A stretch of DNA of 64,000 nucleotides. Source: Verrucomicrobiota bacterium (GTDB taxonomy: Bacteria > Verrucomicrobiota > Verrucomicrobiia > Limisphaerales > Pedosphaeraceae). The translations under genes were made by a program, and so were the position numbers. The DNA is taken from the NCBI GenBank assembly GCA_021325145.1, contig JAJPHR010000086.1:1-64000 (forward strand). Direction: 5' to 3'. The notes under the pieces are model-generated. The model made no database searches and was not told the origin of the DNA. It saw nothing but the letters and a program-made list of their open reading frames with translations. Shown piece by piece: positions 16,587-25,309 of the stretch. How positions within the stretch are numbered: position 1 is the first letter of the stretch; the number at the start of each line of letters is the position of its first letter.

Positions 16587-17894
16587 TTACGTCTCGATCC
16601 CGTAAGCCTTGATCTTATTGTAAAGCGTCTGCCGCCCGATGCCCAACCGTTTCGCGGTTTCCAGCTTGTTGCCGCCGGTTTCCTTGAGCATCTGGACGAT
16701 GGTGTTGCGTTCCACGCCTTCCAACAAAGTAAAACTCGTATCCCCGGTCGCATCGCTCGCCGGTGAACTGATGGACAAATCCGCCGCTTCCACTAACTTG
16801 CCTTCACTGAGCAGCACCGCGCGTTGCACTTCGTTCTGCAACTGGCGCACATTCCCCGGCCAATCGAACGAGCGCAACCGTTCCGCCGCCTCGTCGGAAA
16901 AACCGGCAAGGTCCCGGTTTGCCTGTGCCGCGTAGCGTTTCAGGAACGCATTGGCCAGCGGCAGAATGTCGTCGCGCCGCTCGCGCAACGGCGGCAAATG
17001 CACCGACACCGCGCTGATGCGATAGTACAAATCCTCGCGCAGCTTGCCGTCGCGGATGGCTTCCTCCACTTTCCGGTTCGTCGCGGCGATGATGCGGCAA
17101 TCCGTCTTGTAGCTGGTTCGGCCGCCGACGGGCCGCACTTCCTTTTCCTGCAGCACGCGAAGCAATTTGCTCTGCGTGTCAATGGGCATCTCCGAAAGCT
17201 CGTCCAGCAACAGCGTCCCGCTTTCCGCCTGGCGGAAAAGGCCTTCGCGGTCGCTATGCGCGCCGGTGAAGGCGCCCTTGACCGAGCCAAACAATTCGCT
17301 CTCGATCAGTTCGCGCGGCAGGGCGGCGCAGTTGATTTTGATCAACGGCCCGGACGAACGCAAGCTGGTGGTATGAATCAGGTCCGCGATCACTTCCTTG
17401 CCGGTCCCGCTCTCCCCGGTGATCAGGATGGAAACGTCGCTCGGCGCGACCCGCCGCACGGTGCGCACCACGGTCTTCATCGCTTCGCAAGCGAAGATGG
17501 TGCTGGCGGATGAAACGGCTTCGCGCAAGGTGCGAATTTCAATCGCCCGCTTGATCAGGTTCAACAAACTCTCGGGATCGAACGGCTTCTCCTGGAAATG
17601 GAACGCGCCGCGCTTGATCGCTTCCACTGCCACGTCATAGGTGGCGTGGCCGGTCATCATGATGACTTCCGCCTCCGGCCATTCCTTCTTGATCACCGGC
17701 AACAGATCCAGGCCCGTCGCATCGGGCAGCTTATAGTCCAGCAGGACCACGTCCGGCTGGAGCCGGGCGAAGGCGTCCTTCAGCGAGGCGCCATCCTTAA
17801 GCTGGGAGACTTGATGATTGGCGCGCGTCAGAATCTGGACCAGCAGTTCGCGAATTTCCGCATCGTCGTCAATTACCAGTATATTGGCCTTCAT
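16587..17894 (-). CDS. NtrC-type sigma-54-dependent response regulator
   Basis: A 435-aa transcription activator. The receiver domain (1-120) has DDD at 9-11 and phospho-acceptor D53. The AAA+ domain has Walker A GESGTGKE at 160-167 and an intact GAFTGA loop at 207-212, needed to contact sigma-54. The C-terminal Fis-type helix-turn-helix is AKRLGIGRQTLYNKIKAYGI. It should activate σ54 promoters; none was identified in the window. Its ATG overlaps the stop of the amidotransferase gene (ATGA), so they are co-translated. The partner kinase is not adjacent. Confidence 0.93.
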   Translation of the reverse strand: MKANILVIDDDAEIRELLVQILTRANHQVSQLKDGASLKDAFARLQPDVVLLDYKLPDATGLDLLPVIKKEWPEAEVIMMTGHATYDVAVEAIKRGAFHFQEKPFDPESLLNLIKRAIEIRTLREAVSSASTIFACEAMKTVVRTVRRVAPSDVSILITGESGTGKEVIADLIHTTSLRSSGPLIKINCAALPRELIESELFGSVKGAFTGAHSDREGLFRQAESGTLLLDELSEMPIDTQSKLLRVLQEKEVRPVGGRTSYKTDCRIIAATNRKVEEAIRDGKLREDLYYRISAVSVHLPPLRERRDDILPLANAFLKRYAAQANRDLAGFSDEAAERLRSFDWPGNVRQLQNEVQRAVLLSEGKLVEAADLSISSPASDATGDTSFTLLEGVERNTIVQMLKETGGNKLETAKRLGIGRQTLYNKIKAYGIET

Positions 17895-18688
17895 AGAGTG
17901 CTGTTGCGATTGATCATACACGCCCGGACAAAACTGTCGAACAAAGCCTGATGCTCTGGATGCCGGGGCGCCAGACGCTCAGGATGAAATTGCACGGTCA
18001 TAAAATACGGCAGCAGGCGGGCTGCATCAGCCTTCAACTCCAGCGCTTCCACTATCCCATCATCACTCCGGGCCGTGACTCGTAACGGTTCAGCCACGCG
18101 TCCGACGGCTTGATGATGAGTGCTGTTGACACCCAAAGTCTGCTTCCGGGTAATCCTTGCAAGCATTGAATCCCCTGTCAACCGTGCTTCATGTACGATT
18201 TGGCTCTTTTTCTTCATCTGCTGATGCTTCATCGCCCCGGGAATCTGGCTGCGGATATCGACTACAAGCGTTCCGCCCAGGGCCACATTCATGAGCTGAT
18301 GGCCGCGACAAATGCCAAACACCGGCTTGCGCTGCCGGAACACCTCGTCAATCAGGATCAATTCCCGAAAATCGCGCCCTCCGGCCGCCACCGTCACTGT
18401 CCTGGCCAGTTTCGGCGGCAACGGTCTGCTGTAAAGCTTTGGATTAATGTCGTCCCCGCCCGTGAACAACACTCCATCACAGCGCGCGACGCATTCCTGG
18501 ACCAACGGCCGTTCCGATAGGCACGTCAGGACCAGCGGCACGCCTCCCGCCGACAGCACCGCTTGCTGATACGTCTCGGACAGGCTGATCGAAGTGTCGC
18601 CGAACTCGTAGCCTTTGGTTTCTTCGCTCGGAGAAATGAGGATCAACGGGGCCTTCTGGTTAGATTTTTTCTTCCGGGAATCGCTCAT
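17891..18688 (-). CDS. Class I glutamine amidotransferase-like hydrolase (PuuD family)
   Basis: A 265-aa protein. The nucleophile elbow is FGICRGHQ (C127), and the His/Glu pair is in QFHPER (H235, E237). The FTGGDDINPKLY block and overall length match γ-glutamyl-γ-aminobutyrate hydrolases (PuuD, PF07722). In Enterobacteria this enzyme frees GABA from γ-Glu-GABA in putrescine breakdown, but no other putrescine gene is here, so the substrate is open. The gene overlaps its neighbours on both sides: 29 bases with the small gene upstream and four with the regulator downstream. Confidence 0.85.
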   Translation of the reverse strand: MSDSRKKKSNQKAPLILISPSEETKGYEFGDTSISLSETYQQAVLSAGGVPLVLTCLSERPLVQECVARCDGVLFTGGDDINPKLYSRPLPPKLARTVTVAAGGRDFRELILIDEVFRQRKPVFGICRGHQLMNVALGGTLVVDIRSQIPGAMKHQQMKKKSQIVHEARLTGDSMLARITRKQTLGVNSTHHQAVGRVAEPLRVTARSDDGIVEALELKADAARLLPYFMTVQFHPERLAPRHPEHQALFDSFVRACMINRNSTL

Positions 18689-18929
18689 GAATTGATTTTT
18701 TTACGCGCGCTTCTTCTTCCGGCCGCAACAACCGGCGGCTGATCCGCCGCTGGACCGCGTCCAGCAACTCCAGCCAATCCTCAAGCGGCGGCTCCGCGAC
18801 AGGCTGCCAGCGTTCGTAACGCCGGTCACGCATAAAAAACTTCCATTGGTCACCCACATGCTGGGCGTAAACCTCCACCCGTTCTCCCGCCTCCGTCTGG
18901 CGTTTCCAACTGATCTCAGCTTTGGCCAT
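18660..18929 (-). CDS. Conserved-looking small protein, unknown function
   Basis: An 89-aa, charged, soluble protein with no signal peptide. The first half (WKRQTEAGERVEVYAQHVGD, FFMRDRRYERW) has the look of a small β-sheet domain, and the rest is helical (DWLELLDAVQRRISRRLL). It lies three bases after ispF and overlaps the amidotransferase start by 29 bases, so it is translated as part of the operon. The overlap and high density of charged residues favour a real gene. I do not recognise the family. Confidence 0.65.
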   Translation of the reverse strand: MAKAEISWKRQTEAGERVEVYAQHVGDQWKFFMRDRRYERWQPVAEPPLEDWLELLDAVQRRISRRLLRPEEEARVKKSIHERFPEEKI

Positions 18930-18932
18930 ACG

Positions 18933-19415
18933 TCACACCTCCGGCAAATCCACCGCCGCCACCGCCATTGCCGCGATGCCTTCCTCGCGCCCAACAAACC
19001 CCATGCCTTCGTTAGTCGTCGCCTTGATCCCAACCCGGCGCGCCGGAATGCCGAGAGCCGCGGCCAGGTTGGCCTTCATCTTTGCCAGATGCGGATACAC
19101 TTTCGGTTGCTGCGCGATGATCGTCGCATCCACGTTCACCAGCCGGCCTTCGTGGACCTTGATTTGCCGCGCCGCCTCCTCCAGAAAGACCTTGCTCGGC
19201 GCTCCCCGCCAGCGCGGATCAGTGTTTGGAAAAAAATGCCCAATGTCCTCTTCCCCGAGCGCTCCCAAAATGGCATCGCAAACCGCGTGCATCAGCACAT
19301 CCGCATCCGAATGCCCGTCCAAACCCTTGAGATGCGGAATCTCCACCCCGCCTAAAATCAGCTTCCGCCCCGCCACCAGTTGATGCACATCATAACCTAT
19401 GCCCGTATGAACCAT
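18933..19415 (-). CDS. ispF: 2-C-methyl-D-erythritol 2,4-cyclodiphosphate synthase
   Basis: A 160-aa enzyme of the non-mevalonate isoprenoid pathway. The zinc ligands are D9, H11 and H43 (GIGYDVHQL, DVLMHAVCDAILGA). Also present are HFFPNTDPRW and the C-terminal ATTNEGMGFVGREEGI. The start at 19415 gives the standard N-terminus; the frame extends to 19499 with unrelated sequence. It is first in an operon with the 89-aa gene, the amidotransferase and the σ54 regulator. Confidence 0.96.
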   Translation of the reverse strand: MVHTGIGYDVHQLVAGRKLILGGVEIPHLKGLDGHSDADVLMHAVCDAILGALGEEDIGHFFPNTDPRWRGAPSKVFLEEAARQIKVHEGRLVNVDATIIAQQPKVYPHLAKMKANLAAALGIPARRVGIKATTNEGMGFVGREEGIAAMAVAAVDLPEV

Positions 19416-19421
19416 TCCGGC

Positions 19422-19450
19422 AATATATCGGCGGCCCCGAAGGCTACCAA
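19422..19450 (-). promoter_or_regulatory. Possible σ70 promoter of the ispF operon
   Basis: On the minus strand TTGGTA (19450-19445), 17 bases, TATATT (19427-19422). Only six bases separate the -10 box from the ispF ATG, so transcription would begin at or next to the start codon and give a leaderless mRNA. The boxes are good but the short distance is a reason for caution. Confidence 0.4.
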
Positions 19451-19678
19451 GCGTTTTATACCCAAGATCGGCCAACCGGGCGCACCTCGGTGCCACCACT
19501 TGGGCGTGAACGTGCGCGGCTGGAATCCGCTCTCATTGGCCCGCCTTCGCTGGGAAGCTGCGGCGAGGCGGGCAGGATGGCTGCCGCTGCCACTGCGTAG
19601 CGGCGCAATTTGCATTGTGTTTCGGTTCCCAAACCCTTAAACCAGTGCCCGTCTTGCCCGTTTGAGGATTGGATTATT

Positions 19679-20329
19679 ATGGGACTCACTTATACGATCA
19701 TCGGCACGGACGGCCAGCAGTATGGGCCGATTACCTTGGAGCAATTGCGAGTCTGGATGCGCGAAGGCCGCGTCACCCGTGAGACGCAGGTCTGGCGCAG
19801 CGACACCAATGCCTGGGTGCCCGCCGTCCAGTACACCGAACTTGGCTTGGGCGCGACTCCTGTCGCAGTCCCGGCTTCGGGAGTGGCGGCCACGGGCGAT
19901 CCCATGCTCGAAAGGCGGCTCAGGATAAGCGCAGATTGGTTCATTTGGATCGCCGCGCTGTCGCTGGTCAACTCGGTCATCCGGCTTTCCGGAGGAAGAA
20001 TATTTTTTATCTTTGGGTTGGGGATTACCCAGGTAATCGATTCATTCGCCACCGGGCTTGCGTCCGGCGGAACAGCCGTGGCCTTTGGGCTTGATTTGGT
20101 TGCCGCTGGGGTTTTCGCCCTGTTTGGTTTCTTCGGCCGCAAGCGTCAGACCTGGAGTTTCGCCGTTGGAATGTCGCTGTATGCCCTGGACGCGGTCATT
20201 TATGTGCTCGGAGGAGATTGGCTGTCAGTCGCGTTCCACGGTTACGTTCTCTATCGCATGTTTGGCGGTCTTCAGGCAAGCGGACAATTGAATGGCATGG
20301 CAAAAAGGGTCGTGGCGCCTTCGGTTTAA
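19679..20329 (+). CDS. GYF_2-domain membrane protein
   Basis: A 216-aa protein. Residues about 3-55 match the bacterial GYF_2 domain (YTIIGTDGQQYGPITLEQL, then EGRVTRETQVWRSDTNAWVP), a probable peptide-binding module on the cytoplasmic side. The rest has three or four hydrophobic helices (about 80-100, 105-125, 130-155 and 165-190). Such proteins are common in Planctomycetes and Verrucomicrobia with no defined role. I start at ATG 19679 because the domain begins right after it; the frame goes back to 19610. Confidence 0.8.
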   Translation: MGLTYTIIGTDGQQYGPITLEQLRVWMREGRVTRETQVWRSDTNAWVPAVQYTELGLGATPVAVPASGVAATGDPMLERRLRISADWFIWIAALSLVNSVIRLSGGRIFFIFGLGITQVIDSFATGLASGGTAVAFGLDLVAAGVFALFGFFGRKRQTWSFAVGMSLYALDAVIYVLGGDWLSVAFHGYVLYRMFGGLQASGQLNGMAKRVVAPSV

Positions 20330-20420
20330 TTGAGGATTGCTCCTGGCATGACCGGTTTGAGCTCTGCGGTGGAACTGGGGATAAGACAGCCCACCCCTCG
20401 CCCGGTTTGAGCAGTGCGCA

Positions 20421-20449
20421 TTGATTTGTATCTGAAACCGGTATATTAT
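20421..20449 (+). promoter_or_regulatory. σ70-type promoter of lspA
   Basis: TTGATT (20421-20426), 17-base spacer, TATTAT (20444-20449). A ribosome binding site AAGGA lies at 20459-20463, six bases before the lspA ATG. The leader would be short, about 15 bases. Confidence 0.7.
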
Positions 20450-20469
20450 AACGGGATTAAGGAACAACG

Positions 20470-20988
20470 ATGACCCGGCGTCCTACCATTCGAATCGCGC
20501 TAATCGCGCTGTCTGTGCTCCTGTTGGATCAGTTGACCAAGCAGCTTGTGCTCAAGTACATCGACCCGGAACGGCCGCGGGTGGTCATCAAGGGCTTTTT
20601 TTGCCTGGTGAACTGGGCCAATACCGGAGCGGCTTGGAGCATGTTCATGGGCAACAACCGTGTGCTCGCCTTCGTCGCTTTGGTGGCGCTCATCGTGTTG
20701 TTCCTGAGCCGGCATTATTTTGACGCCCACACGCTGCTCGGGCAAATCTCGCTCGGGCTGATCTTTGGCGGCATTCTGGGGAACCTGATTGACCGGATCG
20801 TGGTCAAACACGTGACAGATTTCCTGTACTTCTATTTGCAACGCCGCGGTGGCGGCGTCCTGGATTTTCCAGCGTTCAACGTGGCTGACAGCGCCATTTG
20901 CGTCGGTGTCGGGCTGATGTTCATTCTTTCCTGGAAGAGCGAAAAGGGTTCGCCCAAACCGGCCGAACCGCAGCCGGGGAAGGTGTGA
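20470..20988 (+). CDS. lspA: Signal peptidase II (lipoprotein signal peptidase)
   Basis: A 172-aa inner-membrane aspartyl protease that removes signal peptides from prolipoproteins. Four hydrophobic helices are visible. Conserved blocks are LLDQLTK, NTGAAWS, GGILGNLIDR, HVTDFLYF and FNVADSAI. D117 and D140 correspond to the catalytic pair. It would process lipoproteins such as those at 12474 and 42755. The pseudouridine synthase gene follows closely, as in many bacteria. Confidence 0.96.
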   Translation: MTRRPTIRIALIALSVLLLDQLTKQLVLKYIDPERPRVVIKGFFCLVNWANTGAAWSMFMGNNRVLAFVALVALIVLFLSRHYFDAHTLLGQISLGLIFGGILGNLIDRIVVKHVTDFLYFYLQRRGGGVLDFPAFNVADSAICVGVGLMFILSWKSEKGSPKPAEPQPGKV

Positions 20989-21020
20989 CGCAAACGCAAA
21001 GCCCGGCACAGGCCGATTTC

Positions 21021-21968
21021 ATGTCCTCTCGTACTGAGTTGATCAACGTTAGATTTTCGCAGCCTTCAGGGCGATTGGATGTTTTTATCCGCGAACATTT
21101 TCCCGCTGTTTCCCGCGGCGCGATTCAACGGTTGATCGAGGAAGGGCACATCCGCGTCAACGGGCGCTCCGTCAAGCCGACGCACCATCCGCAGGCGGGC
21201 GAGCAAATTGAGGTCCATTGGCCGGATGCGCGGCCTGCCGACGCCCAACCAGAGGAAATGCCGCTGGACATTCTTCACGAAGACGAGGACCTGGTCGTCT
21301 TGAACAAGCCACCGGGGTTGGTGGTGCATCCGGCCGCCGGCCATGAGGAACACACACTCGTCAACGCGCTGCTGCATCATTGCGCGGGGCAGTTGAGCGG
21401 CATCGGCGGCGTGGCGCGGCCGGGCATCGTGCATCGCCTGGACCGCGACACCAGTGGCTGCCTGGTGGTGGCGAAAAACGACGCGACCCACATCGCTTTG
21501 GCCGACCAATTTGCCGGGCGCACTTTGGAGAAGATTTATCAAGCCATTGTATGCGGAGAAATCCCGCGCGATAAGGGTGAAATCCGGGCCGCGATCGCCC
21601 GTCATCCAACGCATCGCAAACGCATGGCCGTGATGGATGACAGCGGGCGCGAAGCCAGGACCAGTTTTCGCGTCCGCCAACGGCTGCGCGGCGCGACCTG
21701 GGTGGACGCCGAGTTGCACACCGGACGCACGCATCAAATTCGGGTGCATTTCGAGCATCTCGGTTATCCAATTGTGGGCGACGCCACCTACGGCAAGCGG
21801 TTGAACAAGCGATTATCGGAATCAACCGGCTACACCGCGCCGCGACAAATGCTGCATGCGTGGAAACTCTCCTTCTGTCATCCGCGCAGTGGCCGGAAAG
21901 TCAGCTTTGAAGCGCCGATTCCGGCCGATTTTAAGGAGGCATTGACGGCCTTGGGCGCATCGCATTAA
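21021..21968 (+). CDS. rluD: RluA-family 23S rRNA pseudouridine synthase (RluD-like)
   Basis: A 315-aa protein. The N-terminal S4 RNA-binding domain (RLDVFIREHFPAVSRGAIQR, residues 18-37) is followed by the catalytic domain with HRLDRDTSG, where D141 is the catalytic residue. The remaining blocks are VLNKPPGLVVHPAAGH and HTGRTHQIRVHF. The lspA-rluD order favours RluD over RluA or RluC. The start used is ATG 21021. A GTG at 20985 overlapping the lspA stop would add 12 residues. Confidence 0.92.
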   Translation: MSSRTELINVRFSQPSGRLDVFIREHFPAVSRGAIQRLIEEGHIRVNGRSVKPTHHPQAGEQIEVHWPDARPADAQPEEMPLDILHEDEDLVVLNKPPGLVVHPAAGHEEHTLVNALLHHCAGQLSGIGGVARPGIVHRLDRDTSGCLVVAKNDATHIALADQFAGRTLEKIYQAIVCGEIPRDKGEIRAAIARHPTHRKRMAVMDDSGREARTSFRVRQRLRGATWVDAELHTGRTHQIRVHFEHLGYPIVGDATYGKRLNKRLSESTGYTAPRQMLHAWKLSFCHPRSGRKVSFEAPIPADFKEALTALGASH

Positions 21969-22188
21969 GGCGGCACCTGGTTCTTTTTTATCCAAGATTG
22001 AACGTTTGGATGTGGTTTTCGGCCTAATGGTTGGCTCCCTCTGGAGCGAAATAAATGTTCAATTCGCATGCGCCATATCATCCCGCCGCCCCCGCTGCCA
22101 TCCCTCGGCCTGACCGTCGAGCGGGAGCGGGCCGAAACTCCGCTGGCCATCAGGATTCCGCAGGAAAGCTTGCGGCCAACAGGTAATT

Positions 22189-24324
22189 ATGTCCCTGTCG
22201 TGGTCCCCGTCAGTCCTCGTACGCTCATTTTCGCGGGGTAGAAACCGAATCTTGCCCTTGCCATCGACCAACGAACGCATCCTCCTCCTGACGCAACGCG
22301 AAGAAGACGCAAGCGCGATCCACAGCGCCCTCGCGGAAGAGCCGGGGAACATTTGTAGCTGCCCGGAAATGCGGAAACTTTGCGCTGAGATCCGGGCCGG
22401 CGCATGCGTCGCCCTGCTCGATGCGGAGTCGCTGGCGGGTGCGCGCCTAAAGCTGCTCGCCGAGACGCTTTTGGAGCAACCCAGCTGGTCGGACCTTCCG
22501 CTGATCATTATCGCCGATGCAGGCGATCCCTCAGGGGAGGCCTGGGAACGAATCGGGCGGCTGGTTCCGACTGGCAATGTAAGCCTGTTGGAACGCCCGC
22601 TGGACCATCGCTCCGTGACCGGTGCAGTGCGGGTTGCGTTGCGTTCGCGTCGGCGGCAGTACGCCTTGCGTGACCAACTGCTGAAACATGAGCGTCAGCC
22701 AGCAGCTCCGCGGGTGTCGAAAGCAAAACCGCAGCGTGCGAGGGAGAACACCCCGGAAAGCACAAATGAAACCGATTTTCTAAATGCAGTGATCAACAGC
22801 CTGCCCGGCACCTTTTATGTGTTTGACGCGCGGGGGCAGCTTCTCCGATGGAACGAGAAATTGGAGATCATCTCGGGATATACCGCCGCGGAAGTGGCCC
22901 GGATGCATCCGCTGGATTTCATTGCTCACGAATACCGGGCACACATTGCCGAACGGATACGCGAGGTGTTTGAACGGGGGGATTCGTCGGCGGAAGCCGA
23001 CCTGCTCTGCAAGGATGGGCGGCGCATTCCCCATTTTTTCAATGGCAAACGCTTCACCTTGGGAAGCCAGACCTGCCTTATCGGCATGGGTATCGACATT
23101 GCCCAGCAAAAGCAAACCGAGCGCCAGCTCAAGGAACTCCATGCCATAGCCGAGCGGCGCGTGGCCGAATTGGACGCGGTCATCGAAAGCATGCCGGATG
23201 CGGTTTATATCGGGACGGCGAGCGGCATAACCAAATGCAACACCAATGCGCTCAAGATGCTGGGCGCGAAGTCTGTCGCGGATCTCAATCGCAGAATCGA
23301 TGAATTGGGCGGCAAGTTCGACGTCCGCTGGCCGGATGGCCGCCGCTTGAGACCGGAGGAGCTTCAATTTAGTCGCGCTCTTCAGGGCGAACTGGCCATT
23401 GACGATGTCGTCGCGCGCAAGCTGGATACCGGTGAAGACGTTTACATCCGGGCGGCCAGCGCTCCCATCATGCTGCATGGCCGGATCGTGGGCGCGGTGT
23501 CCATCAACTCCGACCTGAATCAGCGCAAGCGAGCCGAAGAGGCCCTGGCGAGCGCCAAAGATCAACTGAGCCGGCATGCCGCGGAATTGGAAAAGCGGGT
23601 GCAGGAACGCACCGCCAAGTTGCAGCAAAGCGTTCAATCATTGGAAGGCGTCCTGTATCATGTCGCCCACGATCTGCGCGCGCCTTTGCGGGCCATGCAG
23701 GGCTTTACGACGATATTGTTGGAAGATTACGCCCCCAAACTGGACAAGCAGGGTGAGGACTATGCCCAGCGCGTTTCCTCTGCCGCCAGCCGGATGGACA
23801 AATTGATCCAGGACTTGCTGGCTTACGGGCGGTTGGGACACATGGCCCTCTCCATGGGCACGCTGGATCTGAACGAGGAAATCAATGCCGCTCGGAACCG
23901 TCTCGGCCCGGAGATCCGGGCCAGGAATGCCAATGTGCAGGTTGAGCGCGGACTGCCAAAAGTATGGGCCGATTCGGTCCTGCTGGGGGAAATCCTGGTC
24001 AACCTGATGCGCAACGCGATCACTTTCGTTGCGCCCGGCGTCACCCCGCAGGTGCGCATTCAAGCCGAGTCCGCCAGGCCGGAGTTCATTCGCGTCTGGG
24101 TCGAGGACAACGGCATCGGCATCAACCCCGAACATCATGAGCGTGTTTTTCGCGTGTTCGAACGGCTCCGGGCCGATCCTGTCTATATCGGAACCGGCAT
24201 TGGGTTGGCGATCGTCCGCAAAGGCACGGAGCGCATGGGCGGGCGAGCCGGGGTGGAATCGGTTCCTGGTGCTGGAAGCCGGTTTTGGGTGGAGTTGCCA
24301 GCAGCATCAAAAGCGAATGAATAA
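22189..24324 (+). CDS. PAS-domain sensor histidine kinase
   Basis: A 711-aa, apparently cytoplasmic protein with no clear transmembrane helices. Residues about 25-150 resemble a receiver fold but lack the acidic pair (LLLTQREEDA), so this is probably a pseudo-receiver. Two PAS domains follow (about 195-310 and 325-445), then a coiled coil and the phospho-acceptor domain with YHVAHDLRAPLRA (H494). The ATPase domain has NLMRNAITF, DNGIGI and GTGIGLAIV. The N-box is NLMRNA with A-I-T-F after it, slightly unusual but complete. The start is uncertain. Its stop overlaps the start of a small response regulator gene, so that is the likely partner. Confidence 0.88.
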   Translation: MSLSWSPSVLVRSFSRGRNRILPLPSTNERILLLTQREEDASAIHSALAEEPGNICSCPEMRKLCAEIRAGACVALLDAESLAGARLKLLAETLLEQPSWSDLPLIIIADAGDPSGEAWERIGRLVPTGNVSLLERPLDHRSVTGAVRVALRSRRRQYALRDQLLKHERQPAAPRVSKAKPQRARENTPESTNETDFLNAVINSLPGTFYVFDARGQLLRWNEKLEIISGYTAAEVARMHPLDFIAHEYRAHIAERIREVFERGDSSAEADLLCKDGRRIPHFFNGKRFTLGSQTCLIGMGIDIAQQKQTERQLKELHAIAERRVAELDAVIESMPDAVYIGTASGITKCNTNALKMLGAKSVADLNRRIDELGGKFDVRWPDGRRLRPEELQFSRALQGELAIDDVVARKLDTGEDVYIRAASAPIMLHGRIVGAVSINSDLNQRKRAEEALASAKDQLSRHAAELEKRVQERTAKLQQSVQSLEGVLYHVAHDLRAPLRAMQGFTTILLEDYAPKLDKQGEDYAQRVSSAASRMDKLIQDLLAYGRLGHMALSMGTLDLNEEINAARNRLGPEIRARNANVQVERGLPKVWADSVLLGEILVNLMRNAITFVAPGVTPQVRIQAESARPEFIRVWVEDNGIGINPEHHERVFRVFERLRADPVYIGTGIGLAIVRKGTERMGGRAGVESVPGAGSRFWVELPAASKANE

Positions 24325-24757
24325 AATGCCAACCATCCTCTATGTGGACGACGACGACAACGATGTGTTGTTGCTGAAACACGCCTTGCGTTGCGCCAAG
24401 TTGTCCTACGATGTCCAGGTGGTCAATGATCCCGAAAACGCCAGCGCCTACCTGAATGGACACGGAGCATTTGCCGACCGTGAGCTCCATCCTCTGCCCG
24501 ACCTGGTTCTGCTCGATCTTAAAATGCCGCGTATGCACGGGCTCGAGATCCTGGCCTGGATTCGCCGCCAGCCTCACCTTGAAGACTTGACGGTGGTCGT
24601 TCTTACAGCTTCAAATCACATCCCCGAAATTAATCGTGCCTATGAACTCGGCGCCAACTCCTACCTTATCAAACCGGTCGAACTAGGCGAGTTAGTGGAT
24701 ATTATCCGGGGAATGATTACTTACTGGCTGCGCGCGGACGTAGTCGCGCGGAAGTAA
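24317..24757 (+). CDS. Single-domain response regulator (Rcp1-like), kinase partner
   Basis: A 146-aa receiver domain without an output. Acidic residues are at 11-14 (YVDDDDND), the phospho-acceptor is D67 (LLDLKMPRMHG), the switch Thr is in LTASNH and the Lys is in YLIKPVE. It has the HPLPD insertion of Rcp1-like proteins. The ATG at 24317 overlaps the kinase stop by eight bases; a second ATG at 24326 is also possible. It probably passes phosphate from the kinase to another protein or acts as a phosphate sink. Confidence 0.9.
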   Translation: MNKMPTILYVDDDDNDVLLLKHALRCAKLSYDVQVVNDPENASAYLNGHGAFADRELHPLPDLVLLDLKMPRMHGLEILAWIRRQPHLEDLTVVVLTASNHIPEINRAYELGANSYLIKPVELGELVDIIRGMITYWLRADVVARK

Positions 24758-24823
24758 AGAACGAAGCCACATTGGGGCGCGCAACCTATTGTGCTTAGCT
24801 GGCTTCTAGCCAAGGCTAGATGG

Positions 24824-25273
24824 ATGAAGACAGCGGCTGCTCACGTTCTGCACGTTGATGATGATCCGGGGGACATCCTGCTGCTGGAGCAAGCTTGTCG
24901 CCGAGCCGCGGTTGCCTTTCAATTACACTCAGTCAGCGATGGAGAAACAGCCATTGCCTATCTGGGTGGAACTGGAGCTTACGCCAGCCGGGAACGCTAT
25001 CCGCTACCTTACTTGATATTGCTTGACCTGAAAATGCCGCGCAAAAGCGGTTTCGATGTCCTGACCTGGATGCGGAATCAGCCTCAGTTGAGATGCCTGC
25101 CGGTTATAATCTTTACTGCTTCGAACCAGGAGGAGGATATTAAACGCGCCTACGAGGCTGGCGCTAATTCCTATCTCGTGAAACCGGTTGATATTCACTC
25201 TTTAATCGAGCTGGTCAAACTCATCGAGGCTTACTGGTTGGGTATAAACCAGACGCCGGATGGTTCAAGCTAA
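24824..25273 (+). CDS. Single-domain response regulator (second Rcp1-like)
   Basis: A 149-aa receiver-only protein, paralogue of the preceding one. It has LHVDDDPGD near the start, phospho-acceptor D68 (LLDLKMPRKSGF), FTASNQEED and YLVKPVD. It has YPLPY in place of HPLPD. I start at ATG 24824 because sequence before it (to 24791) is not receiver-like. It lies 66 bases after the first regulator in the same direction. One kinase with two similar receivers suggests branching or competition. Confidence 0.9.
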   Translation: MKTAAAHVLHVDDDPGDILLLEQACRRAAVAFQLHSVSDGETAIAYLGGTGAYASRERYPLPYLILLDLKMPRKSGFDVLTWMRNQPQLRCLPVIIFTASNQEEDIKRAYEAGANSYLVKPVDIHSLIELVKLIEAYWLGINQTPDGSS

Positions 25274-25309
25274 TCCATGCACCACGAATAACAGGAACTT
25301 TTCGACTTC

